This document shows, piece by piece, positions 25,239 to 37,076 of a stretch of DNA of 64,000 nt (positions within the stretch are counted from its first letter, which is position 1; the number at the start of each line of letters is the position of its first letter). The stretch spans positions 5,958,063 to 6,022,062 of the forward strand of contig NC_037255.1 in the NCBI RefSeq assembly GCF_000002425.4, in the 5' to 3' direction. The translations under genes were made by a program, and so were the position numbers. A model generated the notes under the pieces. That model worked only from the letters and a program-made list of their open reading frames with translations, was not told the DNA's origin and did not search any database. Source of the DNA: Physcomitrium patens (lineage: Eukaryota > Streptophyta > Bryopsida > Funariales > Funariaceae).

Positions 25239-28200
25239 AGAGTGCAATTACAATATTAGAGCTTTGTCTAAGAGTGGATTACCTTTTTTTCTTGATAAGA
25301 CATAAGCGTATTGGAAGTTGCAGATTACCTTCTTCAAAACTGATATTTTTCTTAGTATTTTCTTTGTTCTCAAGTCCTCTCTTGTATTTTTCTTAAGCGA
25401 TATTAGACATCTTCTCTTTTCTAAGTGTTATCATGGCAGAACTTGGTGAAATGAAGAGTGCAATGGTACAAATGGAAGAGTAATTGAGAGAGTTAATACT
25501 TGCGATGCAACAACTCAATTTACCACTACAAGGAGTAACAAGATTGGTAGGAAGTAAAGATATAGAAATGATTTGAGCTGCTTCAACATCTGTACCAAAT
25601 CATGTCCCATCTCCTATGATAGAATACCCTTTCAGCATTAGAGAACCATGAATTGTCCTACCCGAGAAGTTCGATGGTACCAAATCAAAGTTTAGAAGAT
25701 TTATCAATTAAGTACAACTTGTGATTGAACTTCAACTCCAACGCTATCCAACTCTAGGATCACAAGTTAGATTCATTAGTACACTTCTTTCAAGTTCAGC
25801 ACTATTATAGTTTTCATCTTTTCTTGAATGATGAGATCTAATATTGGATAATTTGAAGATATTTTTGGTAAAATTCTAGGCCATATATAGAGAACATGAT
25901 ACAATTCGTGTTGCAATCAACAAGATCCATATTTTGTAATAAAGCAATCGATCAATAACATTGTATGCTTCATAGTTTTGACAACTTACAACTGATATCA
26001 AGTAAGATGATGCTATACTTGTTAGCCAATTTCTCTAAAGATTACAATATGAAGTAAAAAAATATTAATGCTCAAACATTGAGTCAAGCAATTGACTTTG
26101 CTGTGAAGCGCAACAATCGTCTTTTTGAATTTTGATCTGAGAATTGTACAAGTGGATGTGAATGTTACTATAATTCAATGGCAATATCAACATCTCTTCA
26201 ATACATATATTCGAAAATAAAGGATATCCAAATTCATGCAGTATATTTTAAAACTCTTACTAAGCAAAAAAAGACTCGTCGTTGTTAAGAAGAATTGTGC
26301 TTATATTGTAGAGAATCTAAGCACATTGCTCAACATTATCCAAAGAAGCCATGCAACCATAAAATGAAGAGTACGGCTATCAAAGAAAATAGTAGTAACT
26401 AATGATCATAGTAGCTTTATAATATTTAATATCATTAAATCTCCCTCTAATCCAGTCATTTTAGGTTTATCATGGCTAAAAAAATATAATCCTAAAATAG
26501 ATTGAACTTCTTGTAATCTTGATTTTTTTAAAAGTATAACTAAGAGCATAGTTAATCAAGTAGAAATCATAAGTCTAGTACAATTAAGCATGTATTTGTA
26601 GGTGCAAGAGCTTTCTTGTATGCTACAAAAAAAAGATTACCTTGTATCATTTATGTTGCACCTATTTCTACTAATAGAAAGACTTCAAGTAGCATTCTGA
26701 GCCAATATCAAGATTTTTAAGATGTATTTGAGAAGAAGAATACAGATACTCTTTTAGAACATCATTCCTATGACTACTCAATTGACCTTCAAAAAGGAGC
26801 ACAATCACCATTTGGACCAATCTACAATTTATCACAAAATGAATTGGCTGAACTCAAGGAGTATATTGAAGAGAATTTAGCTAAGAAGTTCATACGCCAT
26901 TCCAAATCTCCAGTAAGAGTTTCAATTTTATTTTTGAAGAAAAAAGATGGATCATTGCAGATGTGTGTCGAATATCAAAAACTCAACAAAATCACTATCA
27001 AGAACAGGTACTTGCTACCTTTGATATCTAGATTCCTTGATCAATTGAATCAAGTTAAGATCTATACAAAAATAGATCTAAAAAGAGCATACAATCTAGT
27101 ACATATCAAAAAAAGAGATGAATGAAAGAGTGCATTTCAAATAAGGTATGGACATTTTGAATACAACATCATGCCTTTTGGACTTACAAATGCACCAATA
27201 GCATTCCAACATCTAATGAATAATATTTTTTGAGAGTTTTTAGATGATTTTGTTGTCTATTACCTAGACTACATCTTAATCTTTTCTAAGAACACAGAAG
27301 AACATGAAATTCATGTGTTACAAAAACTAAGAGATGTGAGACTCTATGCCAAGTTAGAAAAGTATGTATTTCATATTATTCAAGTTGACTTCTTAAGATA
27401 TATCATTTTAAATCATGGACTTATGATGGATCCTAAAAAAATTTAAACTATTATGGATTGAAAGATCTCAAAAATAGTAATAAATGTCCAATATTTTTTG
27501 GAATTTGCCAACTACTATCAGATCTTTATCAAAGACTTTTCTCAAGTTATAGCTCTACTTATACATTTGACTTGTAAAAATAAATCTCAATGGAATTAAG
27601 AAACGGAAGTAGTATTTGAAGTTTTGAAGATAGCCTTTATTTTTGTATCAATCATGTATTGCGTCAATTTTTCTAAGCTATTTTTTATGAAAGCAGATGC
27701 ATCAAACATTGCTTTAGGTGCTGTATTGTTACAAATGAGAACAGATGATAAACTTCATCTAATGGCTTTTCATTTTAGAAAATTTATAGCGGTCGAGATC
27801 ATCTACGAGATCTATAACAAAGAACTTCTTGTAATCGTGGATTTATTTCAAGAATGGTGCCATTATCTAGAAGGTACTCTTAGTCCAGTCATTGTATATA
27901 TGGATCATAAGAATCTTAAATATTTTATGTCAACACGTGTTTTGAATCATCGCTAAGCTCGTTGGAATATGTCTTTGTTAAGATTCAAATTCAAGATTAC
28001 TTATTGACCAAAAAAACAATAAGATTTGTCAAATACACTCTTTAAACGATCTTATCTTGTATTAAAAGAAAAAAATTCTACTTTTCATCAGCAATAGATA
28101 ATTTTCTTGAAGCCAGAGCATCTTTACCTTCGAACAATAAAATCAACACTAATTGTTGATTCAACTTTTATTAAACAAGTTGAATCAAATATATCTTTTG

Positions 28201-29307
28201 ATCCTCTTATTTGTGATATTAAGAGAAATCCTTCAAAGCTTCATGATACTTCCAAATTTGAATTTAATAACAATCTACTATATTTAAAGAGATGCCTATA
28301 TGTTCTCAAAGGTGAAGCTCAATTATACGTTCTTCAAACTCGTCATAACTTTCCAACAGGAGGATATTTTTGATATAATAAAACTTTGGAATTAATATCC
28401 AAGGACTTTTGGTGGCCTCAAATGTGGAAGGCACATAAAGATTTTGTACAATCTTATGATGTTTGTTCAAGATCAAAAACTCCTCGTCATCAATCCTATG
28501 GACTTCTTCAGTTATTATTCATTCAATGACAACTATGGTCTTCTAATTATATAGATTTCATCACTAATCTTCCAATCTCAAGTTCTTATGACTCTATATT
28601 TGTGATAGTAGATCGTTTTACTAAGATGGTATATTTTGTACTATGTACAAAATCTATCATAGGTGAAGAAATAACTAAGCTCTTTCTTGACAATATCTAT
28701 CGCTATCATGGATTATCCAAGGATATTATATCAGATAGGGGAACTCATTTTGTATCAAGATTTTAGTGAACTCTTTTCAAGATTCTAAAAGTAGATATAA
28801 AACTATCTTCAGCATTCCATCTTCAAATTGATGGACAAACGGAGCATATTAATCAAGTTTTGGAGCAGTATTTAAGATGTACCATCAACTACCAACAATA
28901 TGATTGGACAACTCTTTTGCCACTAGTAGAGTTTGCTTATAATAACATGATACATTCTTCTACAAAACAAACACCTTTCTTTATCAATTATGGTTATCAT
29001 CCATAATTTGATACTTTTGACTTTTCAAAAGCTAATAATCTTGTGGTGAAAGATTTGGCAAATAATTTATTAGAGCTACATGTAACAATGAAGGTGCAGT
29101 TAAAAAAAGTTCAAGAACAACAAAAGATCAATGCGGATGTCTATCAAAAAGAACAACCACTATTCCACATAGGTGATAAGGTATGATTACTTTGTCATAA
29201 CATCAAGACTATTCGTCATTGTGACAAGTTGGACTATTGAAGGCTTGGACCATTTTCTATTTCTATACAAATTAATCCAATTGCATATCGTTTATACCTA
29301 CGAGTGT
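25239..29307 (+). pseudogene. B3 gag-pol fossil
   Basis: Gag begins near 25,434 (M-A-E-L-G-E-M-K-S-A-M-V). A zinc-knuckle region lies near 26,280-26,370, the protease and linker about 26,400-26,740 (I-L-G-L-S-W-L), RT 26,760-27,400 with the best open part at 26,844-27,125, and RNase H about 27,620-28,080 (K-A-D-A-S-N-I-A-L-G). Integrase follows to 29,307 (zinc finger near 28,340-28,480, core near 28,540-28,760). The order is that of Ty3/Gypsy. Many breaks; no product is expected. Confidence 0.75.
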
Positions 29308-31400
29308 CATGTTATGGTTTGGCTACCATATGAAAATAATGTGATTATAAATTTAATGTACAATTTACTTAATAACATGGTGACAGCTATATTACTGGAT
29401 TTTAATTGGTTGTAGAATGTGGTTAAATTACTACTTTAAAAGGACGTTGTTTAAAAGGATTACTATTAGAATTTGTATAACTTTATTTTCTTTTGATAGT
29501 AGCTTTTGAGATTGATTTTTTTGGTAGTAATTTTAAATATTTAGAGTCACCTTTATTAGACATTGGTGATCCTTGAAGTCTTATTTTGATTCTTTAATTT
29601 GGTGTTTAGAGTACATATTGAATAAATCTTATAAAGAAAAGAGTTGGAGAGGAATTTTGGTAATAAGAAGAGAGTTTAGGAAATCCATATAAATGAATGG
29701 AGATGGATGATGAAAATCTCCATTCCTATTGATCAAAAATCATGACCAATGGGCTTTGAAGAGGCTACTTGAGGCCATATTAGAAATTAGGGTTAGTTTT
29801 TTAGGATCATTTGAGCTTTAAAGGCTAAGGTCAATAAGTTTAAGTTTTTGGCTATGGTTTTGGTGTAAATCTTGTATGACTTGGAATTTATATGAAGAAG
29901 ATATAGGCGCTCAAAGTTAAGGTGTTGATTTGGGAGCTATTGTCACTCTTTTTGACATAATGCACATTATCGTGTTGTGCTTCGGCTACTATATGAAAAT
30001 AATGCAATTATATACTTAATATTTAATTTATTAAGTAACATGGTGAGAGCTATATTAGTAGATTTTAGTTGGTTGTAGAATATAATTTGATTATTACCTT
30101 GAGAAGAGGTTGTTTAAAAAGATTACTATAGAATTTGTATAACTTTAATTTTCTTTTGATAGTGGCTTTTAAAATTGGTTTTGGTTGATAGTAACTTCTA
30201 AATACTTAGAGTCACCTTTGTTAGACATTGGTGGCCTTTGAAAATTTATTTTGATTCTTTTATTTGGTGTTTAGAGCATAAATTATATAAATCTTATAAG
30301 AAAAAGAATTGAAGAAGGGTTTTGGTAGCAAAGGGAGTAATTAGGGCACCAATATAGATGAATGGAGATGGATGATGAAAATCTCCATTCATATTAGACA
30401 AAAATCATGTCCAATAGGCTTTGAGGAGGCTGCCCAAGGCCATATTAGAGATTAGGGTTAATTTTTCGGCCCATTTGAGCTTTGAAGATTAGAATCAGCA
30501 AGTTTAGGTTTTTGGCTATGGTTTTCGTGCAAGTTTTCAATGGTTTGGAGTTTATATGAAGGAGATATAGGCGCTCAAAGTTAAGGTGTTGATTTGGAAG
30601 ATACTATCACACTTTTTGGCATAACGCACGCATACGAACATCAATTGAAGATCGGCGACCGTAACTAGAGAGAGCACGTTTTCGGCTACATTTTTTATAT
30701 ACTGATTGCTGGATTCTAAGTTTGGATGAATTAGTTATTGGATTTTAAAGTCAGTGCATGCAATCTAAGGGAAGTAAGTGATCCGATTTACTAGTGGTTG
30801 TGTCTTGAGCTATATCTTGAGCAATTTAACAAAGTTTTGGCTCAAAATTTTAAGCAATGTGTAATTGCATATTAATAAACTTTTTACATAAATTTTATGA
30901 CATTTGAGTATTGGGTTCTTGAGATAATAAGAAAATAGTGCTCGGGTGCTTGTAAATTAGGGTTTAGAGTATATGCTAGGATTTCTTAGATGTCAAAAGT
31001 TTGGGAGTGAATTTGCAGTTGATTTTTTTTGTGATAAAATTTAAAAGTGAATTCTACCTACTCTATAAATTTGAGACAAATTTAACGGTTAGATCAAGAG
31101 ATATAAATTTCTAAAGTTTGAGACAAGAAAACCTGTTGCAGAAAATAATGTTTTGAAGGGATTTTATTATATTTTGAGTTTTATGAAAAATAAAGGAGTT
31201 TTGGAAGCTAAGACAAGATTAATGTAAAGGTTTAAGCTACACTCTCTACAGCTACATACACAGTATATTCTTAGATTGCAAATCATACCATACGACAACG
31301 TGTACGAAAGGCTATTGAGGATCAACGACCGCGACTTGAGAGAGCACTTTTGTGGCTACACTTTTTGCATATTATTTGCTGGATTCCAATTTGAAGTAAA
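29308..31400. repeat. D LTR (D1) carrying a second D LTR (D2)
   Basis: D1 starts TGTCATGTTATGGTTTGG at 29,308, runs to 29,967, is interrupted by D2 and resumes at about 31,298-31,400 (the CAACGACCGCGACTTGAGAG part matches D2 at about 30,650). D1 is incomplete at its right side, where B3 LTR sequence follows. Confidence 0.65.
29968..31297. repeat. D solo LTR (D2)
   Basis: 1330 bp, opening TATCGTGTTGTGCTTCGG and closing ACCATACGACA, in the orientation opposite to the D LTR at 23,665. Old, but less drifted than the B sequence around it. Confidence 0.7.
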
Positions 31401-31639
31401 GGAGTATATAGGTAGATAGTATATATAGAGGTAAGAATGAAGCTTTCTTCACTCTTGTCAACTCCTTTCTTATTTTTAGTCGAGTTTTAAGGATCTCTAG
31501 TTTTCTTATCTTTTGGCAATAGCCATTCCAATTTCTTTCTTAATATACATATTTAGCTATTTTTATTTTGTCATCTTTCTTTAAAAAAAAATCTTACTTA
31601 TTTATTTATTTTTATTAAATTCTTGTCCTTGACAGTTGG

Positions 31640-33770
31640 TCAAGAAGTTCTAAAATCAAAGACAAAAGATACCTATTCTTGATGGTGATCTATTGAGTCC
31701 TTGATAATGTACACACATCCGCAGAGATCTGTCTTTCTTCTTTACAAATAAGATAAGAGCTTTGGCTAGAGATTTAGAATGATGTATGAAGTTCTTTGCC
31801 AAGTTTTCAACAATATATTTCTTTAATGCAGCCAACTCATTCTACAATAAGCTATAGATTGGTCCAAATAGTGGTTAAGTTACTTCTTGCAAATGAATTA
31901 AACAATCATAAGGTCGATGCTCTAGAAGAATATCTATATTTTTCTTTTCAAAAACATCTTGGAATTCTTCATATTGACTAGGAATACCACTTGACATCTT
32001 TTTACCCTTAGAAATAAGCATAGCAAATATAGCAAAAGATGATCCTTCTCTTATAGCATGCATGAAAGCTCTAGAACCTATTAGTAAAGATTTAGAAGTA
32101 CTAGACTTTTGTACTTCTATTTTGCTAACTTGATCTTGGATTATACTACCAAAAAAATTAAGGTTACAAAAAATCCAATTTATTTGAGGATTATAATTTT
32201 CTAGCCATGATAATCCTAAAATAATCAAATTAAAAGGAGAACTTATTACACTAAATACTATTATACTTTTATGATCTTTAATTATTATAATTAAAAAAAC
32301 AGTCTTATGGATAATATTTCCAAAAGATAACAAACAGCCATCTATGATTTCTACATGTATGGATTTAGTTTTTTTGACTAAAGATATTTTTTGATTTTTG
32401 ATAAAATCTTTGTCTATAAAATAGGCTGAGGCTCTTGAATCCAATAAGATAAGGACTTTGTGATTTTTAGGTTCTAAACGCACATCTATTATAAAATAAG
32501 GTGAGGGGTCTCAAGAGAGAATAGGACCTTTACTAGGTATTGCACATGATTCAAGGGCATGATTCCTATTGTAGTTGGAGAAACTTGTTGTCCAACACAT
32601 TATCTTCTTTGGTAATTGTGCTCTTCATTTTGTAATTGCATTGCTTCTTTGAACAATATTGAGTAGTGTACTTAGCTTCTCTATAGTATAAACACAAACC
32701 CTCTTAGTGACGTCGAGTCTTTTCCTACTCTATGAGAATTTTAAAACGTATCATATCAATTTGCATTGGTTTCGACCTTGATGAATACGTTTCAGAAAAC
32801 TTGGAAGCTGCTACCATTACTTGACTTCTTTCTCTTTAGCCAAGTCTTTATTCTTGACACCTTTCAAATAATCGATTATTACATGTAATGGCTTGAGCAA
32901 TAAATTATTCTAAAGATTTTATTTTTGTCATTGTTAATAATAAATCTTTGACCTTATCCTTTAATCCATATTAAAATTGATTGATGAGTGCTTTGTCATT
33001 TCAATCCACATTGCAAGTAAGGTTTTGGAATTCAACATCATATGTGGTGGTTGATTGTGATTCTTATTGTTAAGTTAAGAGTTTGGTCTCTTCTACTCGT
33101 TCTCAATCACTTTCTCCAAATATTGCTATAAACACTTCTAGGAATAAATTCAAATCATAAAAGAGTCACAAATCTTTTTCCATTAAAGGTGCAAATCAAG
33201 AGAGGGCACTTCTTCAAAGAAGTGTGTTTATGAATCCAACTTGAGTAAATCCATTTGGATATTGAAAAGGATGTAATTTTAGATAGAGCTTGACTTGTTG
33301 CAAAAATCATCAAAATTTTGATCTTATTCCATCAAACTTCTAAGGCATACTAATCCTTGTTTCTATCATACTTATAAAAGCAAAACTCCTTGGATTTGGT
33401 TGTGAGGTCAATCTACTTGCTTCCTTCAATTATACAACTTCTTGCCATAGACATTAAACTTATTTCCTAGGTGTAGGCATAGTACCTCTATGATTCACAT
33501 TAGAAATATGTGAAATTTCTATTCTAAGAGTATTGACAAGCTCATGAAGATCTACAATAGTTGTAAATCTATTCTCACTTTTGTTAGGTGTAGCGTCCAT
33601 AATCTTTCCTTCCATAGGCAATTCAAACAAATCTAAAAAGTTAAATTAAAGGAGGGTAATCTATAATTTCTAATAAAAATTTCTACAAAGAGAGGTAATC
33701 TACTCTGTTTAAGGAAAGATTAGTATTAGAAAATAAGATTTTTTTTGTTTAAAAGGTAGATAGTCCGCAA
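31640..33770 (-). pseudogene. B1 RT start, protease and gag
   Basis: The minus-strand B1 text resumes after the GTTGG duplication. RT start lies about 31,640-31,880, protease and linker 32,483-31,875 (L-L-D-S-R-A-S-A-Y-F-I-D and I-I-L-G-L-S-W-L motifs), and gag about 33,620-32,500 with the zinc-knuckle region near 32,690. Broken fossil. Confidence 0.7.
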
Positions 33771-35020
33771 TCTTATTGTAAAAGCTTATAATATGTAAAA
33801 ATTAATTAAAACATATTATACATTAATAAATCTAGATGTGTGTTAGAATATTTAATAGATTAATTTTAAGATAGTAGATTTAAGAAACTTTATTTTTAAT
33901 TTTATCTTTTTTGATTATAGCATTTAAAAAAATTATAGGACCTAAATGTTTAGTATGAAGTCTTGAGAAGAGATTAGAGCCTAAAGAAGAAAATATTAAC
34001 TAGTAGGAGGCTTATTGGGAAGGATGAAAGTAAGGCATGGTTGGATGAAGGCAAGAAATGGGAAGCTTCATTCCTATTGGTTGAAGGCCATGCCTAATGG
34101 GCTTCAAGGAGGCTGCCCGAGGCCTTATTAAGGAATAGGGTTTTTTTTTCGAAGTCATTTGAATTTTGGAGGCTAGAATCAGCAAGTTCAGGATTTTGGG
34201 TATAATTTGGATGAAGATTTTGTGTGATTTTGAGTTTTTGTGAAGGAGATATAGGTGTTCAAAGTTAACATGTTAAATTTGTACCTACTGTCACTCTTTG
34301 AAGCATAACATATGCATACGGAGAGCAATGAAAGATTGGTGATTGGAGTTGAAGAAAACACTTGCTTGACTATACTTTACATATATTTTTTGACAAATTC
34401 CAAGTTTGGATGAAGAAGTTATAGGGTATTTAAGACAGCTCATGTAATCCAAAGGCAGTAAATAAGTCATTTTGTTGATAGTAATGGTTGGAGCCATATC
34501 TTGAGTTTCTAGACGAATTTTTTTTTCAAAATTTCTATAAGTGTGTTTTATTAGGTTAAAAAGCTATAGATTAAAGTTTCATGGTATTTGAGTATTTATT
34601 TTGTGTGATATGAAGAAAATAGCATGCAGGTGTATGTAAGCTAGGGTTAAAGCTATTATTAGGATTTTGGTGATATCTCAAGATCCATATTGAATTTAAA
34701 ATTGAATATTTTTTTGGTAGTTTTTATAAGTATATGAGTACTTATATAAAATTTTAGGTTGTTTGGACGGTCCGATCCTGATATATAAGCTATTGAAGTT
34801 TGAAAAATATTTTTTATAAGAATATATAAGGTTTTAAGATACCTTATCATATATTTGGGTGTTTTTTTGGTACTTGGGCTTATATATTGATGTAATTGCC
34901 TGTAAAGAGAAAATATTATATATATAAACTTAGTACTTTTATATCTTAGACTTGATTGAGCATTTAGTGGCAGCCAAAAGCTTAGTGCTTTCTTGAGGTA
35001 AACTCTCTCTATCCTATCAT
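33771..35020. repeat. E solo LTR, first arm
   Basis: About 1250 bp inserted in the B1 gag region. CGCAA (33,766-33,770) and TGCAA (35,021-35,025) look like a 5-bp target duplication with one transition. It is inverted relative to the E LTR at 35,778-37,069 and related to D in its middle part. No coding capacity. Confidence 0.7.
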
Positions 35021-35053
35021 TGCAACCTTCAAAATACAAAAATAAAAGTGGGA

Positions 35054-35300
35054 TAATCTACTCACTTCTAAAAAAGACAAAAATAGTATATTAATACTCT
35101 TTTCAAACTATTAGGGATAGGAATCTCAAAGAAAGAGAATCCTCAATATACTCTTGTGTCACTATAAGTTCGTAACAATAATCTACTCACTTCTAAAATA
35201 AGACAAAAATTATATATTAGCACTCTTGTCAAACTGTCAAGGACATGAATCTTGAAGAAAGATAATCCTTGATACACACTTGTGTCATTGAAGAGAACTA
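35054..35300. repeat. 125-bp tandem duplication at the B1 LTR/internal border
   Basis: The block beginning AATCTACTCACTTCTAAAA occurs at about 35,055 and again at 35,180. Each copy runs through the end of the B LTR (…CTTGTGTCA). The two copies have drifted apart. Confidence 0.65.
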
Positions 35301-35868
35301 GAAAGTCAATCAAAAAATGATATAATATCAAACTAGAATGGCTATTGCCAAAAATAAAAAGACTAGAAAGGCTTGGACAAGACTAACGACTAGAATGGCA
35401 TTGATAAGAGTGAAGAAGGCTTCACTCTTGCCTCCATATATACTCTTAACTAGGAACTATATGGTAATGTCTGATAGGACTTCTAAAACGTGTTGACTTT
35501 ATTAGCCACATGTCTTAATTTGTAAGGTAAGTTATCTATGTATGCACTATATAGTTAGTTTGTTTTACAAGCTATTATATGGAGTTAACTTGTCACACAA
35601 ACTACCAATACATGGTTAGCTTATTGGCCAAGTTTTTAACCTACAAATACATCCAAAGTCAAAATTGCATCTATAAAGTTTCTAGAAAGCTTCTCTAGAA
35701 GGTATTATAAAATTAATCTATATTTACCTATTTCTACCTAATTGTATAAGTAACTATTGAGATAAATATATATGTCTATTATCAAGATAGAGAGAGTTTG
35801 TCTCAAGAAAGTACTAAGCTCGTGGCTGCCACTAATTGATTAATTAAGTCTTGAAATAAGAAAGATCA

Positions 35869-35914
<46 letters not shown>

Positions 35915-37076
35915 TTTTAAGTACTATTACATCAAATATATAAGTTTTAATTTTCCAAAAATACCCATTATTTTTTAAAAAAAAAAAAAAAAAAAAACTC
36001 TAAATTCTTATATATCTTTATAGGGTATTATTCTTGAATTTCAAAAATTCATATCTTTTGATCGGATTGTTTAAACATACTCAAATTTTACATAAAGTAT
36101 TGATGTACTTCTAACAAATACCACAACAAAATTCAATAGCAATTTCATCCCACAACTTAAGATGTCATCAAAACCCTGATAGTAGCTTCAAACCTTAGTT
36201 TTTATACATGCATGTGTAATTTTCTTCATATCTCACAAACTAAGCACTTAAATGCCACAATATTTTTATATATAGCTTTTTATCACAATAATCTACCTTT
36301 TCTAAAAGTTTTTAGTTAATAATTTATTGAAAAACTTAAGATATGGCTCCAACCATTACTATGAAGAAAATCACTTACTTACTGCCTTTGATTTGGATGT
36401 GCTGACTTCAACCCTCTATAACTTCTTTATCTAGACTCCAAATTCATCAAAAAATATTGAAAAGTGTTGTTGAAAAATTATTCTCTTCAATCTCAATTGT
36501 CAATCTTTTTTTGCTCTTCATAAACGTATGTTATGTCTCAAAGAGTGACAATAGATATGAAATTGACATTTTAACTTTAAGTGCCAATAATTCCTTCATA
36601 AAAACTCCAAGTTACACAAAATTTATATCCAATCCGTATCCAAAAACCTAAACTTGATGATTTTAGCCTCCAAAGTTCAAATGACTTCAAAAAAAATCCT
36701 AATTCCTAATAAGGCCTTAGATAGCCTCTTTGAAATCCATTGGGCATGGCCTTCGACCAATAGGAATGAAGATCTCCATTTCTTGCCTTCATCCACCCAT
36801 GTCTTGCTTTCATCTCTCCCAATAAGCCTCCTACTAATTAAAACTTTCATCTTTAGGCTCTAATCTCTTCTTAAGGCTTCATCCTAAATATTTAGGTCCT
36901 ATAATTTTTTTAAATGCTATAATCAAAATAGATAAAATTTAAAATAAAGTTTTTTATATCCACTTTCTTTAAATTAATCTATTAACCATTCTAATATATA
37001 CCAAGACTTATGAACATATTATATATCCTAATTAATTTTTATATACTATAAGCAATTACAATACAACACCATGAGA
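35227..37076 (-). repeat. B1 5' LTR, interrupted by an E LTR near its start
   Basis: On the plus strand it begins TGTCAAACTGTCAAGGACATG and aligns with 4536-5085. The E LTR (about 35,778-37,069) interrupts it a few bases from its outer end. CAATA follows at 37,077. Confidence 0.7.
35778..37069. repeat. E solo LTR, second arm
   Basis: About 1290 bp. It is the inverted partner of 33,771-35,020: ATAGAGAGAG at its left end pairs with CTCTCTCTAT near 35,010, and GCAATTACAATA at its right end pairs with TATTGTAAAAGC near 33,775. It contains an AT dinucleotide run (35,872-35,911). Confidence 0.65.

Larger units (their letters stand above)
23360..31634 (+). mobile_element. Chromovirus B3, plus strand, inserted in B1
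   Basis: The 5' LTR is 23,360-25,238 (with a D LTR inside), followed by a primer-binding-like site, gag, protease, RT, RNase H and integrase to 29,307. Two D LTRs then intervene (29,308 to about 31,400), and the last ~235 bp of the 3' LTR lies at about 31,401-31,634. The 5-bp duplication GTTGG flanks the element (23,355-23,359 and 31,635-31,639). It sits in B1 in the opposite orientation, within the same RT sentence of B1. Old, AT-drifted, incomplete and broken in many places. Confidence 0.8.
4536..37076 (-). mobile_element. Chromovirus B1, minus strand, host of most later insertions
   Basis: B1 reads right to left: 5' LTR from 37,076 to 35,227 (with an E LTR inside), gag start 35,226-35,021, gag/protease/RT 33,770-31,640, RT/RNase H 23,359-22,531, integrase with chromodomain 6901-5086, and 3' LTR 5085-4536. 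The pieces rejoin cleanly at each insertion: the RT text that stops at 23,359 continues at 31,635 after B3, and the RNase H text that stops near 6901 continues at 22,531. The target duplication CAATA flanks it. With insertions removed it would be about 5.5-6 kb. It is old, AT-drifted and broken in many places. Confidence 0.8.
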
